From an uncultured Agitococcus sp. (lineage in GTDB: Bacteria; Pseudomonadota; Gammaproteobacteria; Pseudomonadales; Moraxellaceae), in contig NZ_CALETI010000168.1 in NCBI RefSeq assembly GCF_937920075.1, positions 1 through 9,343 of the forward strand: a stretch of DNA of 9,343 nucleotides, given 5' to 3'. Of this stretch, positions 1 through 5,565 are shown piece after piece (within the stretch, counting starts at the first letter, position 1; every line of letters starts with the position of its first letter). The position numbers were made by a program, and so were the translations under genes. A model generated the notes under the pieces. That model worked only from the letters and a program-made list of their open reading frames with translations. It had not been told where the DNA came from and searched no databases.

Positions 1-2
1 GC

Positions 3-383
3 GCGATTAGCCAAGATGGGTTAATGTATCTACCTCACATTTGGGCAGAAAACTTAGGCATGGCATGGCAATGGCCAGATTTAAATAATGATTTTTTAGT
101 TAGAATAGATAACATCAAACTATTTGAGCAATTTATTCAAAGTGAACAAATTTTAAAAACACATTGTTCGCAAGTACGTTTATTAAGCATTGATGGCTAT
201 CAAGTTAACTTTGCCTGTCAAACAAATCTTAACTATAGTCAATTGCATGATAAACTCCGACAGATACCTGTGTTTAGTGCCAAACAAAGTACAATGGCAG
301 CAACAAATTTAGCAATGCCTGTTATGATGGGACGACAACTAAGCCAGCGTTTCCTACATTATCAATGGTTAAACAATTTTTAG
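3..383 (+). CDS. DUF2066 family protein, C-terminal part (5' end outside window)
   Basis: This is the last 126 codons of a protein whose start lies upstream. The reading frame is open from base 3, and the first Met in it (base 24) is internal, not a start. The visible part has a predicted alternation of strands and helices. It includes a segment near the end (LVRIDNIKLFEQFIQ, then a hydrophobic strand pair and a final short helix) that resembles the C-terminal half of DUF2066 proteins, where a small domain measures about 60 residues. These proteins are generally exported, but the signal peptide would be outside the window. In many gammaproteobacteria a DUF2066 gene sits directly before perM and hda, exactly the order seen here, and this context carries much of the weight. 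The stop is 11 bases before the perM start, so the two are probably cotranscribed. The molecular function of the family is unknown to me. Confidence 0.72.
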   Translation, partial: AISQDGLMYLPHIWAENLGMAWQWPDLNNDFLVRIDNIKLFEQFIQSEQILKTHCSQVRLLSIDGYQVNFACQTNLNYSQLHDKLRQIPVFSAKQSTMAATNLAMPVMMGRQLSQRFLHYQWLNNF

Positions 384-394
384 AATAATAGACA

Positions 395-1480
395 ATGAAC
401 AATATCATCAACCGTTGGCCTATTTGGATAGTTTTTGCGGTATTAATTTGGCTACTCTATGCGCTGCAATCTATTTTAATGCCTTTTTTTGCAGCTGCAT
501 TATTAGCTTATTTATGCAACCCACTCGTTGACCGCCTCATGAAATGGCGTTTTAGTCGTATTGCGGCTGTCAGCACCGTTTTTAGTGTTTTATTTTTAAC
601 CATCACCACAACCTTAGTTTTGCTAATTCCCATGTTGTGGCGACAATTTATGTATCTAGAATCACGCCTACCCTTTTTACTAAAATGGATCAATCGCAAA
701 GCAATTCCTTGGTTAGAAAAAAGCTTTAAAGTCGATTTAGATCGTTTAGATATGGACTTAATCACTTCGTGGCTCACTTCGTATTGGCAAGAAGCAGGCA
801 CAGCAGCAGGTCACGTATTAACTCGTGTTGCTCAATCTAGCTTAGATATTATCAGCATCGTTGGTCTAATTTCTTTAGTACCTGTAGTCACTTTTTATTT
901 ATTATTAGATTGGGACAAAATTATTAACAATATAAAAGAATTAATCCCCCGTCACATTGAACCAACCGTTAGTAAGTTAGCACTTGAATGCGATGACGTT
1001 TTATCTGCATTTATTCGTGGACAATTAATGGTTATGTTAGCTTTAGGGATAATTTATGCCGTTGGTTTACAAATTGTCGGGCTAAAACTAGGCATTTTAA
1101 TTGGTTTATTAGCAGGCTTAGCGAGCATTATTCCGTATTTTGGTTTTGTTGTTGGAATTATCGCCGCAAGTATTACTTGTTTATTTCAATTTGGCACACA
1201 TAGCTTAGATACTTTATTAGCCGTATGGTTAGTATTCGCTATTGGTCAAATTTTAGAAGGTTGGATTTTACAACCTTATTTAATTGGCGACAAAATTGGC
1301 TTACCGCCTGTTGGTGTGATTTTTGCGGTGATGGCAGGTGGCCAACTGTTTGGTTTTATTGGTATGTTACTCGCCTTACCCGTTGCGGCAATTATTATGG
1401 TACTCTTACACCATGCCCATAATCGTTATCGGCAAAGTGAATTTTATCAACGACCTCGCATTGATGATGAGTCAACATGA
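395..1480 (+). CDS. perM: AI-2E family transporter / PerM-type inner-membrane permease
   Basis: A 361-residue polytopic inner-membrane protein of normal length for the AI-2E transporter (TqsA/PerM/YdiK) family. Hydrophobic segments lie at about residues 8-43, 56-81, 150-172, 208-228, 231-265 and 272-340, with a soluble amphipathic stretch at about 85-145 as usual in the family. Family hallmarks are IIPYFGFVVG (245-254), the EGWILQPYLIGDKIGLPP region (288-305) and a glycine-rich final hairpin (GGQLFGFIGM, 315-324). Members have been linked to export of autoinducer-2 or other small solutes, but the substrate of PerM-type proteins beside hda is not established, so no substrate is claimed. The Shine-Dalgarno match before the ATG is weak, which fits translational coupling to the DUF2066 gene upstream. 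The stop overlaps the hda start in an ATGA arrangement. Confidence 0.93.
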   Translation: MNNIINRWPIWIVFAVLIWLLYALQSILMPFFAAALLAYLCNPLVDRLMKWRFSRIAAVSTVFSVLFLTITTTLVLLIPMLWRQFMYLESRLPFLLKWINRKAIPWLEKSFKVDLDRLDMDLITSWLTSYWQEAGTAAGHVLTRVAQSSLDIISIVGLISLVPVVTFYLLLDWDKIINNIKELIPRHIEPTVSKLALECDDVLSAFIRGQLMVMLALGIIYAVGLQIVGLKLGILIGLLAGLASIIPYFGFVVGIIAASITCLFQFGTHSLDTLLAVWLVFAIGQILEGWILQPYLIGDKIGLPPVGVIFAVMAGGQLFGFIGMLLALPVAAIIMVLLHHAHNRYRQSEFYQRPRIDDEST

Positions 1481-2181
1481 AAGCACGTCATAGCCAAATG
1501 GTGCTTAACTTAGGGCCACGTTTAGATGCGCGGCTCAGTGACTTTGCTGGCCCTAGTTGGGCAGCAATTATTGCCGCTATTCACGATTTATTAACAGGCA
1601 AATGGCAACGCTGTTTTGTTTATGGTCAACCTGATACAGGTAAAACCCATTTATTAGCCGCTGCTTGCGAACATTATACCGAACAAGGTCATACTACACT
1701 TTTACTTTCCTTACGCGAATTAATTCGCACCAACAACCCTCATTGTTTAGAAAGTTTAGAACACTATGATTTAATCGCACTGGATGATATTGAAATGATT
1801 CAAGGTCATCCAGCTTGGCAAGAAGCTTTGTTTCATTTATTAAATCGAGCTTTAGAACACAATACCAAAATTTTATTAGCCGCACGCGCCATGCCCACAC
1901 AACTTGGTTTAAGTTTGGCTGATTTAGTGTCGCGCTTACAGCAAGCCGCCTGTTTTGGTATTCCTAGTGGTGAAGATGATGCAGACCGCGAAGCCTTATT
2001 ATTGGCTGCTTTAGGCCGTCGCAATCTAAACTTAGACCCTGAAACTATTCGTTATTTATTAATCAAAGGCCCACATTATACGGGTTTACTACTCAAACAC
2101 TTAAGTTTTTTAGAGGAAAGCTCATTACAACAACGCAAAAAACTGTCATTAAACTTTGTAAAACAACTGACTGAGCATTAG
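1477..2181 (+). CDS. hda: DnaA regulatory inactivator Hda
   Basis: A 234-residue AAA+ protein related to the central domain of DnaA. Hda, bound to the DNA-loaded sliding clamp, stimulates hydrolysis of ATP bound to DnaA after initiation and so prevents over-replication. The N-terminus holds QMVLNL (7-12), a fair match to the clamp-binding QLxLxL-type peptide of Hda. Walker A is GQPDTGKTH (50-58), Walker B is LIALDDIE (99-106), a sensor-1 strand is at about 131-140, and the box VII arginine is in LADLVSRLQQA (147-157, R153). The C-terminus (RKKLSLNFVKQL) closely resembles the RKLTIPFVKEIL end of E. coli Hda. Length is typical (about 230). The Walker A lysine and threonine are standard, whereas the E. 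coli protein has a Gly-Arg-Ser variant. The gene overlaps perM by 4 bases, so the pair is translationally coupled. No independent promoter is obvious. Confidence 0.93.
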   Translation: MKARHSQMVLNLGPRLDARLSDFAGPSWAAIIAAIHDLLTGKWQRCFVYGQPDTGKTHLLAAACEHYTEQGHTTLLLSLRELIRTNNPHCLESLEHYDLIALDDIEMIQGHPAWQEALFHLLNRALEHNTKILLAARAMPTQLGLSLADLVSRLQQAACFGIPSGEDDADREALLLAALGRRNLNLDPETIRYLLIKGPHYTGLLLKHLSFLEESSLQQRKKLSLNFVKQLTEH

Positions 2182-2190
2182 AATACCTTT

Positions 2191-2288
2191 TTTAGGACTG
2201 ACACTTTTATCTTATTTGTTCCATTTAAATCGTTATCAACGGTTTTATGCCCACAAAATATGCATCTAAATGCACAAGATTTAAGTCA
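2191..2288 (+). repeat. Decayed copy of a ~95-bp foldback (MITE-like) element
   Basis: This gap between hda and the MerR gene aligns along its length with the region at 8319-8419. Both copies begin TTTAGGACT. Both carry TTATTTGTT, then after a 16-17 base variable part the 13-mer CAACGGTTTTATG, two variable bases, and CACAAAA. The terminal inverted repeats are eroded here: the left end GGACTGACAC matches 8 of 10 bases of the other copy, and the right end ATTTAAGTCA matches 6 of 10. A central stem-loop (2227-2234 with 2238-2245, loop ATC, one G-T pair) is retained. There is no coding potential. Strand is given by the shared internal sequence; both copies lie the same way round. It fills nearly all of the 135-base gap, and no other feature is seen in it. 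Confidence 0.75.
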
Positions 2289-2316
2289 TAAACTCACTTA
2301 ATAGATACGCCAAACC

Positions 2317-3108
2317 ATGAGCAGCTCCATTCATCAAACGCACAACCAAGATAGTGAATACTCTATTGACGAACTCGCCCGTGTTGCAGGAACAACAGTT
2401 CGCAATGTACGCGCTTATCAAGATAGAGGTATTTTACCTCCACCAGAACGCCGTGGACGTAATGGTATCTATAATCATACCCACTTAGCACGCTTACGAA
2501 TTATTGGTCAATTATTAAGTCGTGGCTATAGCATTGCCAACATTGGTGAGCTCATTGTTGCTTGGGAACAAGGTCAAGATTTAAGCCAATTATTAGGTTT
2601 AGAATCCGCTTTAACCAGTCCTTGGTCAGATGAAACACCTCAATATTATGATGCACTTGAACTACTCACTTTATTTGGTGCAAGTGTGACACAAGATGAA
2701 ATTATTAAGGCTGCCGAGCTGGGTATTATTGAATTTATCGAAGAAGGCTCAAGAGTTAAAGTACCTAGCCCTCGCTTATTAGATGCGGGACTCAAATTAG
2801 TCTCTTTGGGCTTACCATTGCATGAGTTACTCAATATTGTGGGTGGTTTACGTGGCAACGTTGAGCGTGTAGCAAATATGTTTGTTGATGTTATTGCACG
2901 TTTAATTGATACTTATGGTAAAGAAAATATTCCGCCAAGCAGTGCCACTACCCGTCTTGCGGATTTAATTTGGCAAATGCGGCCATTAGCCGACATCGCC
3001 ATTGATGCCGAAGTTGCCCGTGCCATGGAAAAAGCGATTGCTAAATACTTTGGCGAACGTTTAGATGCTATTATGGAGCATCTAAAAAATAAAGATGGGA
3101 ACGTATAA
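2317..3108 (+). CDS. MerR-family transcriptional regulator, effector unknown
   Basis: A 263-residue cytoplasmic DNA-binding protein. Residues 15-82 form a MerR-type winged helix-turn-helix: YSIDELARVAGTTVRNVRAY (15-34) is the recognition helix region, DRGILPPPERRGRNGIY (36-52) is the wing with the usual 'GLLPPP'-like turn, and HLARLRIIGQLLSRGYSIANIGELI (56-80) matches the second helical pair. The remaining 180 residues are helical and contain no conserved cysteine pair, no B12-binding motif and no GyrI-like domain, so a metal- or drug-sensing role cannot be assigned. At 263 residues it is about twice the length of metal-sensing MerR proteins, and longer MerR proteins with an uncharacterised C-terminal domain are common. 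It sits 231 bases upstream of the CSLREA operon on the same strand. An imperfect dyad placed as in MerR-controlled promoters lies just after its stop, which makes that operon the first candidate target (inference). The Shine-Dalgarno sequence before the ATG is weak. Confidence 0.85.
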   Translation: MSSSIHQTHNQDSEYSIDELARVAGTTVRNVRAYQDRGILPPPERRGRNGIYNHTHLARLRIIGQLLSRGYSIANIGELIVAWEQGQDLSQLLGLESALTSPWSDETPQYYDALELLTLFGASVTQDEIIKAAELGIIEFIEEGSRVKVPSPRLLDAGLKLVSLGLPLHELLNIVGGLRGNVERVANMFVDVIARLIDTYGKENIPPSSATTRLADLIWQMRPLADIAIDAEVARAMEKAIAKYFGERLDAIMEHLKNKDGNV

Positions 3109-3118
3109 CAACAGACAT

Positions 3119-3172
3119 CATAGACAATACGACAAAATAACAATTTTTCCTGAAATTGCACGATTGTCTATG
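3119..3172 (+). repeat. Interrupted 10-bp inverted repeat before the CSLREA operon
   Basis: CATAGACAAT (3119-3128) is repeated as its exact reverse complement ATTGTCTATG (3163-3172), 34 bases apart. The adjoining ATACGAC (3127-3133) is likewise matched by GTCGTAT (3178-3184). The right arms overlap the putative dyad operator and the -10 box. There is no T-tract after the right arm, so this does not look like a terminator for the MerR gene. It may be a pair of regulator half-sites allowing looping, but no function is demonstrated. Confidence 0.5.
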
Positions 3173-3189
3173 CTACAGTCGTATATAAT
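3156..3189 (+). promoter_or_regulatory. Putative MerR-type promoter/operator of the CSLREA operon
   Basis: A 21-bp imperfect dyad, CGATTGT (3161-3167), 7 bases, ACAGTCG (3175-3181), has 6 of 7 arm positions matching. It lies between a -35-like TTGCAC (3156-3161) and AT-rich -10 candidates: TATATA at 3182-3187 with a 20-bp spacer, or the perfect TATAAT at 3184-3189 with a 22-bp spacer. MerR-family regulators typically bind a dyad inside an over-long 19-20 bp spacer, and the gene just upstream encodes such a regulator. The layout fits, but the spacer is ambiguous and the -35 box is only a partial match. Confidence 0.45.
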
Positions 3190-3214
3190 TACGCCCCATG
3201 CAACACAAACACAC

Positions 3215-3303
3215 AAGAACAAATCATTATTTTTAAGTACAATGTTTGACAAAATTACAAATATGCTTTTCTCATAGCAAATGTAAAAATAATTTTTGTT
3301 CTT
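3215..3303 (+). promoter_or_regulatory. Long inverted repeat / predicted hairpin in the 5' leader of the CSLREA operon
   Basis: The left arm AAGAACAAA (3215-3223) plus ATTATTTTTA (3226-3235) pairs with the right arm TAAAAATAAT (3284-3293) plus TTTGTTCTT (3295-3303). That gives 19 paired bases broken only by TC opposite one T (3224-3225 against 3294). The loop is 48 bases. The structure ends 23 bases before the GGAG ribosome site of the next gene and would be in the mRNA if transcription starts near 3195. The arms are AT-rich, so stability is moderate. It could be an mRNA leader element or a protein-binding DNA palindrome; no known riboswitch is recognised. Confidence 0.5.
3246..3275 (+). promoter_or_regulatory. 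Possible second promoter inside the leader
   Basis: A perfect -35 hexamer TTGACA (3246-3251) is followed after 18 bases by TCTCAT (3270-3275), which matches the -10 consensus at only 4 of 6 positions. If used, transcription would start inside the loop of the leader inverted repeat and give an mRNA lacking its left arm. The weak -10 keeps confidence low. Confidence 0.25.
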
Positions 3304-3326
3304 AATAAAAAATAACAAGCTAGTTT

Positions 3327-3330
3327 GGAG
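3327..3330 (+). promoter_or_regulatory. Ribosome binding site fixing the start at 3340
   Basis: GGAG sits 9 bases before the ATG at 3340. This spacing selects that ATG over the in-frame TTG at 3325, whose codon overlaps the ribosome site. The ATG start also gives a compact signal peptide. Confidence 0.8.
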
Positions 3331-3339
3331 ACTCTTCCG

Positions 3340-5562
3340 ATGCCTGCTTCTCAGAGCCGCGTTTTACTCCTTGGTTTACTAACAGGGTCATTAATAACAA
3401 CAGCCACTTGGGCTGACACCGTTGTTGTTAACACCACAACTGATGAAAATAATATTGATAATACAAGTTGTTCTATTCGGGAGGCTGTAAGTTATCTAAA
3501 AGCCAAAAATGATAAGAAGGCAATCATTGATGAAGAAATAGCCGTTATTGCGGGTACATCACTTAAAAATAGCAGTCAACTCACAATAGCCAAAAATGCT
3601 TTGACTGACGAAAAAGCAAAAACTTCTCCTAATTCATCAGAGATCAGCCGCTTAGAAAAAGAAATTGCTGATTTAACTAATGTTATAAATAACGGTTTAT
3701 TTTCTCTAAATATACAACTAGCTCAAAAAACCGATGAACTCAATAAAGAAAAAAGTAAATCGACACCTGATAATAATTTAATTGCTAGTTATGATGCAGC
3801 TATTAATACATTAAAGGATCAGATTAAACAAAAGGAAACGGAACGTACACAAAAGGAATCCGATCTTTTAGTATATCGTCTTAAGGGATTATATGGCTGC
3901 ATTAGTTTTGATTTTAATACCGCTGATAATGTTTCTTTATATGCAAATTTAGGTACTTATTCTATTGATTCAACCATTACACTTCCATTTAGTCTTAATT
4001 TTGCTTTATTTGGTGCAGATGCTTCATCGAGCGCTGTTGGAATTATAAATCTAGAAGATACTACTAATCCTGATGCCTTGCCTCGCACTATTCTTAAAGC
4101 AACTGCTAGTCACAATATATTTATCATTGATGATGGCAAAGATAATGACCATGACAGTAATCCTGCTACATCAAATCAATATATCACCGTCACATTTAAC
4201 AATATAGATTTTTTAGGTTGTGATAATAATTGTGCCACTAACGGTGGAATAATTTTAAATAAAGAGTTTTTGACCATTACTAACAGTGTCATTGCAAAAG
4301 GTGTTGCTACCGAGAAAGGTGGAGCAATTTATAACGCAGCAAATTCTGTGTTCTCAATAAAGAATTCCGTTATCAAAAATAATCGTGCAGAATCTGGCTC
4401 TGCTATTTTTTCAGAAGATGCTAACTTAGCTTTATCAAGCTCACTTATTGCTGACAATGAAACAACAAACATTAATAATGGTGTCATTACACTTAATAAA
4501 ACTTTAAAAGCATCACCCTATGCACCGATCAATCCTTTAATAGAAAATAGCACCATTTCTGGCAACAAAGGCATAGGTTTAAACATTCAAGAAGGTATTT
4601 TTGTTAATACTTCAACAGTCGTGCAAAATACTGTTGGTATTAGTTTTAATTCTGGCCTGCCTACCGTTTATAATAGCATTATTGCCGATAATAGTACCTT
4701 AGATTGCCAATCATTTGCCCCTATTCCTGCTGATAATAAAGCCTATTTTGCCAATAACTTGTCGGTCAAAGATAAAGGCTGTCCAACAACAAATGTTTTT
4801 AATAGCCTCTTAATTAGCAATACTGGTGCAGAAACTTTAATGGCTGCAACAGACAGTAAAGGTCATTGTGTTGCGCCTCCTGCTGTTGGTTTATTATGCC
4901 CATTAGCCAATAATGGTGGTTTAACACGTACCCATAAACCTCGTTTGCTTGCAAGTTATACCAAACTGAATGACTCCGTCATTGTCAATAAAGGCTTTAA
5001 TGTCAATAAAAATAGTGCTGGTCTCGCTTGCTCTAGCCTAGATCAACGAGGCAAACCTCGTGAAAATAACGAAAATGCCTGTGATATTGGTGCTGTTGAG
5101 TTAATTTCTGGCTTATCTAGTAGTCGTCAAGGTGATGATATTGTTTTTGGTCAAATCAAACGTTTTAGCCCATTGGAAAACTTAGGTGATGCAGAATTAC
5201 TCCCTGCCGAACTTTGTGCTAATTTTTTAGGTGCTGGTGAATATATTAATGGCTGTATTCGCGTCATTGATTTACCTCGACACGGCCAAGCGAGCATAGA
5301 CACTCAAACAGGCGAATTATTATACTCGACAACAAAAACAGATTTTCACGGTTTTGATACCTTTAGTTATGGTGTCATTACAACATTAAGTCGTTTTAAT
5401 GATGCGAACAACGATAGAACCTTAACCACTTCTGTACGAGTTGTATCTGAACCACCAAGTTCCCCTCCCTCGAAAGCATTAGATAATGGCGCAAATGGCA
5501 TATTTTCTATTTTAATGTTGAGCTTAGTGGCTATTTGGCGACGTATATACAGAGGACAATAA
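3340..5562 (+). CDS. Exported CSLREA / parallel beta-helix protein with coiled-coil insertion and divergent C-terminal anchor
   Basis: A 740-residue envelope protein. Residues 1-25 form a signal peptide (hydrophobic LLLGLLTGSLI, likely cut after ATWA). A CSLREA domain follows (VVVNTTTDEN, then CSIREA at 44-49). Residues about 55-180 form a charged, helical, coiled-coil-like insertion, unusual in this domain. From about 185 to 455 short strands with 'xxNSxIxxN' turns (TNSVIAKG, KNSVIKNN, SSLIADN, ENSTISGN, YNSIIADN) indicate a right-handed parallel beta-helix. DQRGKPR...CDIGAVE (568-588) is the closing motif common in CSLREA/'choice-of-anchor' proteins. Residues 605-702 look like an Ig/cadherin-type domain, then a Pro/Ser linker, a short hydrophobic segment (721-733) and RR. 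The tail has GANG where a GlyGly-CTERM signal would have Gly-Gly. Beta-helix surface proteins often act in adhesion or carbohydrate contact, but no catalytic site is recognised and function is unknown. First gene of a three-gene operon; the next ATG is 3 bases after the stop. Confidence 0.88.
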   Translation: MPASQSRVLLLGLLTGSLITTATWADTVVVNTTTDENNIDNTSCSIREAVSYLKAKNDKKAIIDEEIAVIAGTSLKNSSQLTIAKNALTDEKAKTSPNSSEISRLEKEIADLTNVINNGLFSLNIQLAQKTDELNKEKSKSTPDNNLIASYDAAINTLKDQIKQKETERTQKESDLLVYRLKGLYGCISFDFNTADNVSLYANLGTYSIDSTITLPFSLNFALFGADASSSAVGIINLEDTTNPDALPRTILKATASHNIFIIDDGKDNDHDSNPATSNQYITVTFNNIDFLGCDNNCATNGGIILNKEFLTITNSVIAKGVATEKGGAIYNAANSVFSIKNSVIKNNRAESGSAIFSEDANLALSSSLIADNETTNINNGVITLNKTLKASPYAPINPLIENSTISGNKGIGLNIQEGIFVNTSTVVQNTVGISFNSGLPTVYNSIIADNSTLDCQSFAPIPADNKAYFANNLSVKDKGCPTTNVFNSLLISNTGAETLMAATDSKGHCVAPPAVGLLCPLANNGGLTRTHKPRLLASYTKLNDSVIVNKGFNVNKNSAGLACSSLDQRGKPRENNENACDIGAVELISGLSSSRQGDDIVFGQIKRFSPLENLGDAELLPAELCANFLGAGEYINGCIRVIDLPRHGQASIDTQTGELLYSTTKTDFHGFDTFSYGVITTLSRFNDANNDRTLTTSVRVVSEPPSSPPSKALDNGANGIFSILMLSLVAIWRRIYRGQ

Positions 5563-5565
5563 TAA

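Noticed and set aside
508..801. Minus-strand open frame within perM
   Set aside because: Antisense shadow of a clear membrane-protein gene; no recognisable domain and unsupported by context.
2062..2112. Loss of the sensor-2 arginine in Hda (Gly at residue 203 opposite the E. coli Arg)
   Set aside because: As I recall, Pseudomonas Hda also lacks an Arg at this position, so it is not a sign of inactivation.
2234..2242. DnaA-box-like TTATCAACG after hda
   Set aside because: Two mismatches to TTATCCACA, isolated, and it falls in the stem-loop of the repeated foldback element.
3119..3172. Rho-independent terminator after the MerR gene
   Set aside because: The inverted repeat has a 34-base loop, is not GC-rich and is not followed by a T-tract.
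3095..3318. Short open frames on both strands in the leader before the CSLREA operon
   Set aside because: Low-complexity products without domains, overlapping the promoter and inverted repeats; no convincing ribosome sites.
3325..3339. In-frame TTG at 3325 as the start of the first CSLREA protein
   Set aside because: It overlaps the GGAG ribosome site that is correctly spaced for the ATG at 3340, and it would add a METLP extension before a good signal peptide.
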